Below are positions 12,135 to 25,300 of a stretch of DNA of 64,000 nucleotides, piece after piece. Source of the DNA: Eonycteris spelaea (Eukaryota; Chordata; Mammalia; Chiroptera; Pteropodidae); NCBI GenBank assembly GCA_003508835.1, contig PUFA01000571.1:121592-185591 (forward strand). The letters are read 5' to 3'. The notes beneath the pieces are model-generated. The model saw only the letters and a program-made list of their open reading frames with translations, had not been told where the DNA came from and made no database searches. Numbering within the stretch: the first letter of the stretch is position 1; the number at the start of each line of letters is the position of its first letter. The position numbers and the translations under genes were made by a program.

Positions 12135-12300
12135 CGGGGATGTGAAGTACAGCATAGAGAAAGTCAATATTGTAATAACCGTGTATAGTGCCAGGTGGGT
12201 GCTAGACTAATTGTAGGGATCACTTTGTAGCTTTTATAAAATGTCTAACCACTGTGCTGTACATCTGAAACTAATACAGAATGTCAGCTAATTGAAAACA
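12135..12300 (+). mobile_element. Old LINE-1 3' UTR fragment
   Basis: The text runs from a 'gtacagcatagagaaagtca' start through 'gtgctagactaattg' to 'CATCTGAAACTAATACAG', which is the pattern of an old L1 3' terminus. Confidence 0.7.
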
Positions 12301-13984
12301 TTAACAACAATACATTTTGTACTTAGAAAATTCTTTACTATAGGGCTAACATGGTAGCAGGCAGCATACACATGTTCCTTTGATACCGTTAGCTATGTTT
12401 TTAAAAGAAAGGAAATGATCTTTTGCCGAGATGAATCGGCAAATGGATTTTCAAGTTTTCATACACGATTTCATTCGTCAGAGTAACTGGATAGCAAAGG
12501 AAGTGGTCATTTCTCTATTTTACTGATGAAGAAACTGAGCTTAAACAACTCCTAAAGTGATGGATTTGTGAGATGAATCTGTCCAACCACAAAAATAAGT
12601 ATCTTTTTTCATGCTTTGTCAACTTCATCAACTAATACTAAATCCTGGTGAAACTTAAATGACATATTCTCCGTTTTCAAGTGTCAGGCTCTTTAATACT
12701 CACCTAGCCATGGCTTCTGGACACATAGTCACCTCCTGACACAATGACAGCCACTCAAACTCCTGGAAGAATCTTTGTAGAGGTCCAAAAAAATGGTTCT
12801 TTTTCGTACAGTGTTCTACCTGTCTTTACTTAGTTACCACCTGCCTGCTTTTGTCCACTGACAACTGCCTCACTGGTGAACACTGGTGGCCTCCCAAACC
12901 CTGAGGAATGGTGACAAATCATGGAAAAATAAGTCACTGACCTTTGGGATCTCAAGTCAAACTCCAGTCTCTCCTAATAAGCAATTGTTGGCTTTTTGGC
13001 CTCCTAGTTTCTTACATATAACATTCTGAGCTTCGTCTGAATTATAATGCTCCTTTCTAGGTTCAGTATTCTATGATTCTAGTTCTCAGTGGCTAATTTA
13101 TTAAGTTTCATGGCAATGATTACGATCGATATGTCCTACATGTTTCTTAACAACAGACTTTAGGTATTCATCGGTACCATTTTTCTCAGCCTTCAAAGTT
13201 TCTAAATATGTTGAGGTAGGTTTGTTTCAGTGGATCAGGCCGATACAAACATGAAAAGATACAGGGCGTTTTAAATCGAAACTCAGTCTGTTTCGGGAGT
13301 AGAGGCAGGACTTTGCCAGCTCACATGTCAGCAATTAGAGGTAACAAAAGCATAGTACCTACCCTACTTGTGGCAAGGTAAGCCTAGATGAATCTGTCCC
13401 TAGGCTAAACATTTTTTTAAAACATAAGTCCACTCTTGGCACCCCCAAATATGGAAAAAGCAAACACTGTATCTAAAAATAATTTCTAAAATTAAAATAT
13501 GGAAGTACTAAATTATGTGTTCGATGTTATTAAATCTATCAAAGAAGAAAGGACTTCTAAGAAACAGGAGCTTGGATCAATAATTGGAGGTCAAAATTGG
13601 GATGAAGACAAAAATGCAGAGAATAAACTGACAATGCTTGAAAATACGAAATACACCAGTGGCAAAGATTATATCTGGAACTCGTGGAAACATGAATCAG
13701 TTATGTGAAGCATACACCTGAAGGATGAGAATGACCCACCAAGGATGCAGTGGGCAACAAGAAGCGATTCTGAGGAAAAAGCGGGTGCGTGCCTTGTAGA
13801 CGATGAATCTACCACGGTGGCAGACAGAACAGCATCCAGCTCTAAGGGAATGGGAGCAGTAAAATGGATGCTATAGGAAACAACACAAACTCAACCCCAA
13901 GACTGAATCTACGAATGAACAAGAATGATTACATTCCCATACCAGAAGGGTTGCCGGACTAGGTTCCAGCATAGGGGGGTCCTG
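12301..13984. other. Unrecognised sequence next to the minus-strand ERV
   Basis: Nothing was firmly identified. An open stretch at 13499-13708 (69 codons, Lys/Glu-rich) has an in-frame ATG but no flanking splice signals or recognised homology. It may be a decayed ORF of an old repeat or of a processed pseudogene. A weak MIR-like patch lies near 12510-12560. Confidence 0.4.
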
Positions 13985-14857
13985 GGGGGTTCTCCCCACA
14001 CCAACAAACAATTCTCAGACACCAGTAGGGTCCAGTAATTCAACGCAATTCTGACACTACCTGGTGAGGCATCAGGTTCCACATGTTAAAGGTCAATTCA
14101 GTACTACCAGACGATCCTCCCGTGCCCACCACACACACAACACACACACACAACACACACGCACTTCAGATGCAGCTCCTTGTGCTTCTGAGTGGCTACA
14201 GACGACATACTCCAACTTAGAAAGTCGATCAACAACCAGATTGTCACCTCTACTTCTGATAGACTGGCTATAAGTTAGGTTTCTGCAACCTCCTCCTTGG
14301 GTTTCAATTAATTTGCTAGAACGGCTCACAGAACTCAGAAACATGTTACTTAACTAGGTCACCAGTTTACGGTAGAGTACCTAACTCAGGACCCACAAGA
14401 TGGACAAGATGCATTAGGCCAGGTGTGTGGCAGCAGAGCTTCCATACCCTCAGACATCATTCTCCCACAGTCAGTATTCACCAACCCAGAGCTGTACTCC
14501 AAACCCGTACTCTGGGGTTCGTTATGGAGGCTTCATTTCGTAGGCATAATTAATTATTGGCTATTGGTGATTGATTCAAATTCTGGCAGCTTTTCCCTCT
14601 CTAGGGATGGGGGCAGGGGGCTGAAAGTCCAATACTCCAATCACATGATTGTTCCCTGGCAATCGTACCCCATCCTTAGGTGCTTTCCAAAGTCACCGTA
14701 TTAACAAAAGGCATATTCTTTTTCCATTTTGAACCTTAGGAAACTCCAAGAGTTATAGGAGCTGCAAGCCAGTAATTGTGAAGACAATATAGATAAGAAA
14801 TACATTTTTGTCATGTAAATGATCAAATATGTATTTCTAATAAGTCACAATATCACA
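13985..14857 (-). repeat. ERV-type LTR, minus strand, near full length (LTR-1)
   Basis: Read on the minus strand it starts TGTGATATTGTGACTT at 14857. It passes a segment equivalent to 'cctccataaaaacccc' near 14530 and an 'agttctgtgagccgttctagc' segment near 14316-14340, and ends near 13985 with a GGTGTGGGGAGAAC motif. This matches a widespread mammalian ERVL/ERV3-type LTR that I cannot name with certainty. Parts recur at 18047-18430 and 20440-20815. Confidence 0.7.
14128..14162. repeat. CA-rich microsatellite inside LTR-1
   Basis: An imperfect run of CA units (CCACACACACAACACAC...) lies within the LTR. Confidence 0.85.
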
Positions 14858-17800
14858 TTTTACTCCCTGGTGTTCTAATAGATTCCTTCAGCAATACAAC
14901 CACAGAAGGCAAAGGGTACTTGGCACATTAACCACATTTCCAGGCACTAACCATGCAAGCAAAAAATCATGTCATGAAAATGTCTCCTGGAATGAGGCCA
15001 CTCAGGTTTGTGGGTTTCCATTTGATTCTGTCAGAAAGCAAACCAGGAGTGGTCTCGGCAAAACACATGAAAATACTCTTAAGCATCTATGATTCACTGA
15101 AAAGGCAATATCACCTCTTGCTTTAAGCATCTTCGAGGTGTTACGGTATACATATTCTTCATGCATAATTTAGTTACCCTTTACCTTCAGCTATTATGTA
15201 CACGTTTCATCTATCATTTATCTTTACCCCACTTTTCTTCCTTCGAAAGTGACATCAGGTTCGGCTGCTCTGCTGGTCTAGATGGCTGGCAGCATACTAG
15301 ACCAGCACGTGACTCCTCCTCAGTCCATTCCTGGTCAGACAGGTGACTGCAAGGGACAGAAACCGTGAGCTCTTCATTCCCAGGCGAGATGGCTGAAAAT
15401 CGCTGTCAGACCCAATTGTGCCACGTAGATTGAATGCACAAATTTCCAATCAGGCCATTAGGAATGGTGACCAAGGGTAAAAAAAAAGGTTCAAACATCA
15501 AATCATCATCCCTATTTTTATCCCTTTACTTGCATCCCTAGGCGTGTGACCAATGCATCAAGTAGGAAAACTACTGGGGGACAGTGGAAGAAAGACCAAC
15601 CTCCCACCCACCCCTCTTCCCCACACCCACCACAAAACAGAAATCTGCATAGTGGGAAACGTTCTTTGAGCTCCACTCATGTTCATGTAGAGTGTGAGCA
15701 CACACTCGTGAAGGCATGTAAACCAGCCCTTCATGACTTTCTCACCCTACCGCCACTGAAACCACCAGTGTTTTGATTGCCCTTTCTCATGCTCTACCCA
15801 GGTTAAACCCAGGAGCCTCTCTGTGCCCAATGTTGGACATCATCAGCTCTGAAGTGGGTCCTTGCTCTGGGCAATGATGCCTCAGCCATCCAAGTTGGGG
15901 CAGTACCTTCTGTTCTGGTTCTCTCGTAACCGGCGAGCATTTGCATCGCCCATCAAGAAGGCAGAGCTCAGGCAGAGTCAGTGTCCACGCCTGTCAAGAC
16001 CGCTTTGTACCCACAGGGTGACCAGTGTCAGTCTGAGTTGACGCAGGCTCCGAGCCTTCCCCTTGGCATCTGCCACACAGCCATCTGCGTCCCTTTTGCT
16101 GACAGGCACAACGGTTCTCAGCAGCCATGCTGCCTCCGAGGATGTAGATGCCTCCATGTCTTCAACTGCAGCAGTGGCCCCGCGTCTAGTCACTGCGTGG
16201 ACCTGGGGCAAGCTCGGTGAAGTTCGGGGCTGCCTGCTCATTGACGGCTGTGACTTTCCAGACCTGGACAGGAGTTCTGATGGCATCAAGGTGCCTTACT
16301 CGATGCTCCCCTCAGCTCTCCTTAGCACTTGTCCCACATGGACATCCTTTTAGCAGGCCAGGGTCCATTGCCCTCCTGCCTGACCAGAGCCAGGCCACGA
16401 GCCACTGTCCAGAAAGCGGCAAAGACCCATTTTCTGGAAACTTCTACACGGTAACTCCTCCACCACTGCTGGGAGGGCAGCACACAGTTCCGCTCAGTGG
16501 AGCAGATATGTCTTCACCCTCTTCAGTCAGTCTTTCCAGCTGCTCTTCTTATCACGGCAGTTTTCAAGTAGGGTGTTGACACTTCACCTTGGAACCACCA
16601 TCTGCAACGCCACGAGCTCTATGTGGGTTAGTCCAGAGCAGTTCACAGGCCACCGTCCACGTGACAGCAGGATCCAGTCTCCTCTGGCCAATCAAATGTC
16701 AGTCCCAGGGAAGACATCCAGGGAGCTCTGAACTCCTCCCTGCTCCTCAGGCCTCATCATCCCGAATGACGAGTTCCATCTTCTATGGAAGAATTCTGGG
16801 CACCACCATTGGAGTGTCTCTGACATCACCCCAGATCCTGTGGGCATTTCAGGGTTCGAGATCATTTTCTGTCCTTCAGTTACAGCCGAAGCTTCACTTA
16901 GTACTGTCAGATGGCAAAGCCCCTCAAACGGAAACTCTCTTGTCCCTTGTCCCTGTTGTTCTCACCTGGAGGTGCCACAGGTTCTCAGCACAATGCTCGG
17001 TCCACCCCCATCGAGGGGCTCTGCTACACAGTCTGTCCCTGTCGGCACTCCAGCTTCTACACTGTGCTCTGTGGGCTCGGGCAATCTCACCTGTTGTTCC
17101 CTTCTGGCTGACACTATTCCCATAGCCTGAAGGGCGGATTTACACATCTTCAGTTTCACAGTGCTGGGTAGGGCGCATGTTCCCCAAGCAGACACAATCC
17201 CATCCCCATATCATACATCACTGGAACAGGGAATAACTGTTTCACATGTTGCCTGTTTAACACACCATGTTCCCTCCAAAACCTAACCATAATGCCACCC
17301 ACTCCCAATTTTCACCTCCATGAGGACTTCAGTCAGAATCGGGGTAACAGGAATAGGAAGGGGACATATCCCTGTCTTTACACATGTCCATTTTCATAAC
17401 ATGCTCCTTCATCTGCAGCATTCAATACCACAGAGAGCCCCACCTTACTCTCATAACAAATCTCAGTAAATTTCCTCAAAGCAACCAAGTGAGATCATTC
17501 CACGCCACACGTACTGGTTTCAATAGTTTCTTGGTTTTCCCCATTCCCAAACTGATGACCTTCAGGTGATCAGAGATTTTAGAAGTACTTCCTGTTGCCC
17601 TGCACAATTTGTCCCTCTCTTGGTAGCTTTGAGGTGAATGGGCGAAGCTCAAACCCAGACTTGAGCTTACTTCAGCATCAAGGTACAAAACAGCACTTGC
17701 TTCCACATTCAGGTCAGTGATTACAGGTAACAATAACGAAGAGACTGATATTCACACATTTCTCACTAGTTCTCTTTCCCTTTTGCACGCAGTGAGCCAC

Positions 17801-18046
17801 CTTCCCAGGAGTTGGATCCACCCCCAATGTCTACCGGTAACATTCACCTTCAGTGGCTTAGAGCAGCACAGCCACCTCTCACTACCATGGGTGACCACGT
17901 GACCAGCCTGGACTCAGACTTCCCTTCCCTCACACTCTCATTTCTTGTTTCCAAACCACATGTTTCTTTGAACCTGAGCCATTCTAGCAACTCTCACATC
18001 ACGGACCCCAACTAAATTGTGCTCTGACCCAATTTTAACATGTGGA
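14858..18046 (-). mobile_element. Internal region of minus-strand ERV (unit 1)
   Basis: It lies between two LTR segments, and its blocks are repeated in the next unit. 15243-15345 matches 18535-18640, 17200-17340 matches 18665-18815, 17560-17700 matches 19970-20110, and 17780-18046 matches 20165-20440. A GC-richer 1.85 kb block (about 15350-17200) has no counterpart in the second unit. I recognised no retroviral protein domain on the minus strand. The long + strand open frames here (16217-16579, 16589-17125) are antisense to the element and look like by-products of base composition. No working gene is apparent. Confidence 0.55.
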
Positions 18047-18430
18047 TGTGGGTTCACCCACCAATAACCAATTCTCAGAAACCAACAGGGGATCTAAATT
18101 CAACTTGATCCTGACACTATCTCCCAAGAGATAGCATCAGATGCACGGGTTAAAGGTTTGCTCCTATGAACCTGACCCCCTCCCCCCACACAATTTAGAT
18201 GCCAGCCGCAAGCCCAGGTGACCTGAGCTCTGACTGCTGGGTACACAGAGGACTGTCCACGACCTTCTCCAACTGAAGGGTGCCCATCGAAAACCAGATG
18301 GTCACCTGTACTTCCGACATACTGGTTACGAATCAGCTGCTCACAACCCTTCCCTGGGTCCATCGATTTGCTAGAATGGCTCACAGAACTCAGTGAAATG
18401 TTTCTCAGTAAACTGACCTAAAAGGAACAT
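18047..18430 (-). repeat. Truncated LTR between the two ERV units (LTR-2)
   Basis: On the minus strand this is the downstream part of the same LTR as at 13985-14857, from the 'gagttctgtgagcc' segment (near 18385) to the terminal GGTGGGTGAACCCACA near 18047. The U3 part, with the segment equivalent to 14440-14700, is missing. Confidence 0.65.
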
Positions 18431-20440
18431 TTTTCTGAGAGCAGCCATGATGACATGCTCAGAGTCCAGGTATGTGGGGAAGGGCTATAATGTCTCTTCG
18501 CCACTCGTCATTTAGCTTCACATATGTTTTCATCTCTGGAAGTGACATCAGGTTCGGCCGTGGTGCTGGTCCAGATGGCTGGCAGCAATACTAGACCAGC
18601 ACGTGCTTCCCCCTCAGTCCATTCCTGGTCAGACAGGTGACCACATGGGACAGAACCATCTCCATGATACATGAGTAGAACAGGTACAATCGTTTCACAT
18701 AATGTTTCACACACACCAGCTCCCCTCCAAACTCACACTGTATTCCACCCACTCATGTTTTTTCTAATCGTCACCTCCATTGGGACTTCACCCCCAGGTT
18801 TTAGTTTTACAGTCGTACTGGGCAGGAGCCATCTTGTCTCACCAGGGAGATTTGCTTCCACAATTCATGGGGTTATTCTATCAAGGAGTCCTAGAAACCT
18901 TTCTCCCCTGATGCTTTTACCCAGTCTTTCGGAAAAGGCTTTGGGGTTGAGCCAAGGGATCAAGCCCTTCATCAAACTTTTTGATTGGCCTAACTGCTAC
19001 TCCAAAAGCTGCTGCCGGTCAGGTTTCTCATTGAAGTTTTTGGTTTCTGGATTTTAAAATTTCTCCAAACAGGGTAAATAAAGCAGACTTGTTTGTGCCA
19101 CTTAATGTTGGGAGACAAGAAGCGTGTCCCTTTGGCCCACCCAGCCTCAGGCAGTACTGTTATAACCCCAGTGTTTTCTTTACCCCATTTCCTAACCATC
19201 TAAAAATTTCCACCATGCTGGGAGATGTGCTATGACTCTCCCTTTTATTCTGCTCTGTTTTGTCCCTATGAATATTCACTTCATTCACCTTATTTCTTAA
19301 AACAAGGTGATTAAATATTTCCAACCTTGTTGGGAAAAATCTCTTGGCTCTCCCCCGTGCCTCTTCCCATTCTCTTGTTATTAAGCTGTTTTTTATTAGC
19401 ATCTGTAAAACTCATGAGGGGAAGCTAATATACAAATCCAATAATGCTTCTGGAACTATTATTCCATTTTGTGGTAGTAAAAAATACCCATGCCACAGAG
19501 GCCCCCTTAATCACAGCATTTACCATGACCTGGGTTATGGGCACATTAACCAGGTGAATATCCAGGTCATCCTAAAACCAGCCCTCATGGCTCGCATGCC
19601 ATCAGCCTCTTCAACTGGGGCGTTCCATTTGGAATTTACAGGGGCGAATGGATGGTCCCATTTCTTAAACAACTCACAGTGGCTTTATGCAGTCTACTGA
19701 GCTGTTGCCTCAGGAATAACCTGTGTATCTAGGTCATGCATAGCCTCCTGAGCTTGGTCAATAGTGAGCCATAGCTTGGCATCAACCCAAACGTGCCCTT
19801 CCACTCTGCACCATTCCAACCCAGGGACCTAGCCCCCAAATTAGCTACTCGACTAATTCTTTTCAGGAAAAGTTTAAAAAGCTGGAATAAAGCAGCTCCT
19901 CTACACTCTACCCTCTGGCTTTTAATTTCTTGGCCTGGCCTTTCCCTCACGTTGTCGACCTTCTTAGTGACCAGAGGTCTTAGAGGTACTTTCTTTTGCT
20001 CTGCGCATCATCCCCCTGCCCACCCTCGCCACCCCCACCAGGAGGCTTTGAAGCTAATGTTCAAAGCTCAGCTTGGTTCATTGCCAAAGCCCATCCCAAT
20101 ACTTTTTCTTTCGGTACTATTGTAGATAACCACCAAGGGATTGAACACTTTGCCCATTATTAGTTCTTGTTGCCTTAAGCACCCAGTCAGCCACCTTTCC
20201 AGGAATTGGATCCAGCTCTAATTTCCACAGGTAACATTTACCTTCGGTAGCTGAGAGCAGCAAACTTCTGCTCTGTACCATGGATGGCCGCGTGGCCAGC
20301 CAGGGATCAGAAGCTCCTCATCCCTCACCCTTTCATTATTTCTCTTCCCAAATTGCATGTTTCTGTGAGCCAGAGCCGTTCTAGCCAACCTCACTTCACT
20401 GGCACTAACAGAACCGGGTCCTGGAATCCTAATTCCAGGG
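18431..20440 (-). mobile_element. Internal region of minus-strand ERV (unit 2)
   Basis: It shares several co-linear blocks with unit 1 (see 14858-18046) but lacks the 1.85 kb block and carries about 1.1 kb (18815-19970) not seen in unit 1. On the minus strand, 19160-19402 stays open for 80 codons with a basic stretch (ARGRAKRFFPTRLEIF), which could be a gag remnant. That is a guess from composition, since no diagnostic motif is present. Confidence 0.5.
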
Positions 20441-20815
20441 TGGGAGAGGGTTCCCCACCAACAAACCCCAGTCACCAAGAAGCTGTCCAAAAATTCAGCT
20501 CAATTCTGACACCACCTACCGAGAGATTGCATCAGATTCCACAGGTTACAGGTTTAGTCCTGTAAGACGGCTGCCCCTCCAACCACACATACGTCCTTTC
20601 CTCGTGTAAGCTACCTGTACTTGGAAGAGACGTGTAGGGCAAGGTACATGGGAAGGTGTGTGGAGCTTCGTGATGTGTATTGTAGGCACATCACTCTGCA
20701 TCTCCGTGCTCACTAACTTAAAAGGCCCCCAACCCCCGTCCTCCTGGGTTTTTATGGAGGTTTCATTACATAGGCACGAATCACCCACTGTCCATTGATG
20801 ATTGATTCAATCTCC
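20440..20815 (-). repeat. Partial LTR at the 5' side (minus strand) of the ERV (LTR-3)
   Basis: It contains the terminal block (20452-20560, same as 13996-14110) and the block with 'TTTTTATGGAGGTTTCATTA' near 20750 (compare 14525), with an internal deletion between them. It stops at about 20815 against AT-rich DNA, so the outer U3 end is missing. Confidence 0.65.
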
Positions 20816-22190
20816 ATTTAAGAAACCAAAGAAATTACTATTAGAAAATATTTTACCACCAAGATAAAATTGAGAATATAGACAAAATATCTATTTAGTA
20901 ACAGAAAAGAAACTACAAAGAAATTTTCCAAAATTTCAGAAACTGAGCTAAACCTTTTGATTATGAGAATAAACACACTGATTCTTTTGTAAGCAATCAA
21001 GAAAAAGAGAAAAGTAATCTTACATTACCAAAAAGCTGGATACATAATCGGGCTTTAATAAGAGTTTTCACGTACTTCACAACACTTAAAATGGTGAAAT
21101 GTTTAGAAGTACAAAGAGAAACCTAGAGAAACAAAAAGAGATAAACACCTTTTTTCCAGTCTTTGCCACATTAAGTAGACTAAAATAAAGAAATCAATAT
21201 TTGATGTGTACTCTATATACAATATACTTTATAGGATGTATAGAGCTATAAAAATACATCTCTAAAATTTCTCGTGAAAGGCTTAAGTTGTTTAAGTTGA
21301 TGTATCTTCAATGTTTCTGGATACAAAAACTGACTCTTGTGAAGAAAATGATTTTTCCTGCAATAATTTGTGGGTTCTAACTGTACTACAAAAGAAACCA
21401 CAATAAAGTTTTTAAGAAAGAGAAATTATGGGTCTGAAGTTCATTTTGATGACTTCAAAGAGGAAAATCACTAAGAATGTTGAATACAAAGAAATAAAAA
21501 GGGCGCTTGTATTGTCAGCTGTTAAATAATATTATAAGATTATAAGATGTGGAACTGGCACAATAAACGATAGAGCAGTGTATCAGGACAGCTCTGAAAA
21601 AGCATCTATGTGCAAACTGAGCACAGGATTATACCATAAATGTAGTCATGATAATTATACCATAAATGTAGTCATGATAATCATGGCACGCACACACGCA
21701 CTCCCCAATATGCAATTGTCAGATATTTAAAGTTGTGTGGAGGAAAAAGAAGGCAACCTACAAGTTAAAAAACATCAAGTCAATTGTTCATCTCATATGC
21801 TAAGATAATTTCCAACTGAATTAAAAGTGAAACATGAAAGAGGGAGACCACTAGAAATTTTGGAAAGAAATCCATTCAATATGTAACCGATCATGGAAAA
21901 GTCAGGATCTTTCAAGAGCTAATAGCAATGAAAACAAACATAAGAGAAATTATGGATGGTTTCACCCTGAACTTGAGATAGCTATTTAAACATCGCACTT
22001 AAACAGTATATTAATGCTAACATTTACTGGGAGTTTGTCTTGAGTGGGAGATTAGGATTGATTCAAGATGAAAGAGTGGGTATAAACCATGAACAGAATG
22101 CTCATCCAATCTAATATTACCTCCACTGAAAGTGTGGCAACCAATTAAAAGGAATGAGAGATTAAGAATATTACATTTACATTTATGAAG
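20816..22190. other. AT-rich sequence with a short tandem duplication
   Basis: No gene was seen. A unit of about 26 bp (starting ATTATACCATAAATGTAGTC) occurs twice head to tail near 21632-21683, and a related single copy is present at about 30196-30230. The rest may be old L1-derived sequence but was not firmly identified. Confidence 0.5.
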
Positions 22191-22194
22191 TCAC

Positions 22195-22310
22195 CAAGGA
22201 ACAAAGAATCTAAGGACGTTTTACAGAGTAACTCAGACAATAAGAGCAGAGCCAGGATTAGAACCCATACGGTCTGAGTCCAGGCATATTCTAACCACTT
22301 CTTCAGTATA
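22195..22310 (-). repeat. MIR fragment, reverse orientation
   Basis: The text 'GCAGAGCCAGGATTAGAACC' near 22246 followed by 'GTCTGAGTCCAGGC' and 'TAACCACTT' is the tRNA-related end of a MIR read in reverse. Confidence 0.8.
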
Positions 22311-25300
22311 CTATAACGAAAATGGAAAGTGAAAAAAAAATATTACTAATGTGATAGAACATTCACTATTATGTGCATGACAAATACATAAAGAGATGAT
22401 AAAAATGCGATAGAGACATTTTAACCAAATTTGAATTTTTAAGGTAATAAGAGTGGTATTCTCATATAGGATGTCAAATTTCTGGAAATTTTCTAGAAAG
22501 TGATTTGATTCCAATCAGTAGCTTTTTCAATTTTTATATTTGGCCTTTGGTCCAAAGATTTTGTTTCTAAGAGAGACCCTAATAAAATTTAGTGATGCAA
22601 ATGTTGCATTATTTGTCACACTGGTAATTTGTGTAAATATATTATAGTAAGAAACCACTTTTTAAATGTCACTATCACAATTTCCTGTCAAGTTTCTTTC
22701 TACAGTCAGATTCCAAATTTTAAAAAATGCCCATTGGTGATTTGCGGCAGTGCTAAATTATAGTACTTATTTGAGTTGTTTCATCCATTGAAATAATACT
22801 TTTGAAGTAATATTTAAGACTGGACAACAAAATACTATTTGTCAGATTAAAGTATATTTTACAGTGTCAAAATCTAAGAATAAACATTAGCTCATGTTGA
22901 ATATGCTACAAAAATCCATCCTGGTTTATAGTTCACTAGAAGAAAAACGTTTAGAGTATATTATCTATTTTAAAGCTCAGTTAATTTTGCTATCAAGTTC
23001 ATGGTCAGGTAACTTCCTGTTGAAGGCAGTGTTTTTATCTTGGTAATCCTCCAACCTCTTGCTCCTAACACTATCTTGCAGAGTTGGCATTATGAATGAA
23101 TAAATGAAAAAGGGCCAAAAGATTAACAAATATGAAAGCAATTACAAGATTTATTATGTTAATGTATGCTAGGAATGTTTGTATATATTTTTTCATCATT
23201 CATTTTCTAATATGAATTGCTCTATTCTTGTAGCTTGAAGTAGGATTTTGAGTAGCATTTTGTCCTACCCTTTACGTTATAAACATTGGTACCCTAAAGT
23301 ATACATACTATTTCTCTGTTGATTTCTTATTTGCCTTATACTTTTTCTAACTTTTGTATACTTGAGTTTATGGTCGGAATTCTGTCAAGTATTAGAATTG
23401 CAAATAGGACACCCTTGCTTTGCATTGAAAGAATAAGAACTGCCCGTGTCTGAAAAGTTAATGAGACAAAACAGACAATTAATTACATCTTATCAATGTG
23501 TAAAAGGCCCCTGACAAATTGGACTAACTGCATGCTCTAATATATCTGAAGAGGTCAGGCTGCTTTAGAAGTATGCTGTTCATGGAAGACAAATGTATCT
23601 TTATGTGCTTGATAAGAATATTATAAACTATTATTTGACTCCATTGGAATTTTTAATTTTTTTTTTAAATCGAACTGCTCATTAAATAGGAGAGCCAGTA
23701 CCAAATTCTTAAAAAGGGCCATAAAATCTGGCTGCAGCATAAGATAAATTCGAAGATCTAACATTTCCTGAGAATGTCTTTACACCCTTCTTTTCAAGTG
23801 ACTGAGCCCTAGAGATGTTACTTACCGTAAGATGTTACTTGCCCACAGTAGATTCTTTCATTAACAGTATTCACGTCAAAGAAATAATTCATTTTAAAAA
23901 GCCTTCAGTCTCTTAAACTCATATCCAGTTGAATATTCTCATTAGCATTCAAGCTTTATTTCCAAACAAAGACAGAAAAAAAAAAACCGTAAAACTATGG
24001 GTGCGCATTGTTTGCAGGAGACTAAGGGAATTTTAGGACATGGACACAATGAAAGGCAAAAAAATGGTGGTAAAGGAGTATGTTAGAAAAATGGACAAAA
24101 CACCCAATAGAAGCTTAGAGAGAAAAGAAGTAGATTGAAACCATTTAAAATGAGGAACAAGTCAGTGACTCTCACAGGCAAATAATTACACAAAGGCACT
24201 TGAGTCTTTCATTGAGTACCTGTCAAGGGGAGAGAACACCAGCCATTCCGCAGGAGATTGTTTATATTTCAGTTAACAGAACTGGAGGCTCACTCAAGGT
24301 TCTCAAAAGGGCTTCGCAAATAATGCAGATTATTTTCCTTCTGTTCCTTGGAACCAAAGGCCTCCCAAAATGAACCTGTCACCACACACTTTACATGTTT
24401 ATGGTTGGTGAGCTCAGTTCATGCAGTGTGCTAATGAAATCTCCATGCCAAGCTTCACTTTACCAGGAGCCTGGAAAGTGCACACAGACTTATCGTTATA
24501 GGGATGGCAGGAAAAATGATGGACTCAAACCTTCCGCTCTCCATATGCCCATCCCAGAGGCGCCATATTATTTTAGTGGCATCTACATCAGTGTACACCA
24601 GGGCCCTGTTGCCATCTGAACAAATTCAAGTATGGGCTCAAGACATCTGTACATTATTACCTCATTATAAGGTTCCCAGATTTCATTTACTCTTGCTTTT
24701 CCATGTCTCTTTTCCTACACGCTGTCCATAGATTTGACTCATATCAGAAGACAAAGATTTATAAAGTGTCTACAGTAAGGTATTTTTTAAGCTAATGCAT
24801 CTAAAAGACCTATGATAGGCAGTCAGATAATAGTTGAACCCAAACGTGGATTACGGAAAAATCAATTTCAAAAAGCGTCACCCTAAGATATTGGCAGACA
24901 ACGGTGAAATTTAACAAAGACAGGCGATGAGGACCTCTAAGATTAGAAAGGTAAATTGTAAGGAGAGAACGTATCACATTCATGGGCATGACTGGTCCTA
25001 TATTTCACTGAAAAACTTTTAGAGCACCAAGCAATCTTGTTTAAGAACATAGATTAAATTACTTGTTGAAATGTGTAGAGAATGTTATGAATGATCTCAT
25101 CACAATCGTGGTTCCTGGAAATTCTTGGTATAGATTTCCTACTAAGTACTTGGTAAAAGTCTTCACTGTGGCCATCTATCCCACACATTTTATCAACTTT
25201 CTAGTGAAAATTCGCCTTGTTGCGTATTGACTTTCGGCATATTTTTCAGGTGAACATCCTCTAGCCTGTCTCCCGCACCCCACCTCAACGACAGGGAGGC

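Noticed and set aside
13499..13708. 69-codon Lys/Glu-rich frame as a possible host exon or retrocopy
   Set aside because: No splice sites, poly-A or recognised homology were found. Kept only as a remark in the feature list.
16589..17125. 178-codon open frame on the + strand, the longest in the window
   Set aside because: It lies antisense inside the minus-strand ERV-like internal region. It has a low-complexity Ser/Leu/Pro composition, resembles no family, and overlaps other open frames in all phases, as GC-richer DNA tends to give.
18671..19057. 128-codon + strand frame
   Set aside because: It is antisense to the minus-strand ERV unit 2, with no recognised domain, and parts of it repeat at 17200-17340.
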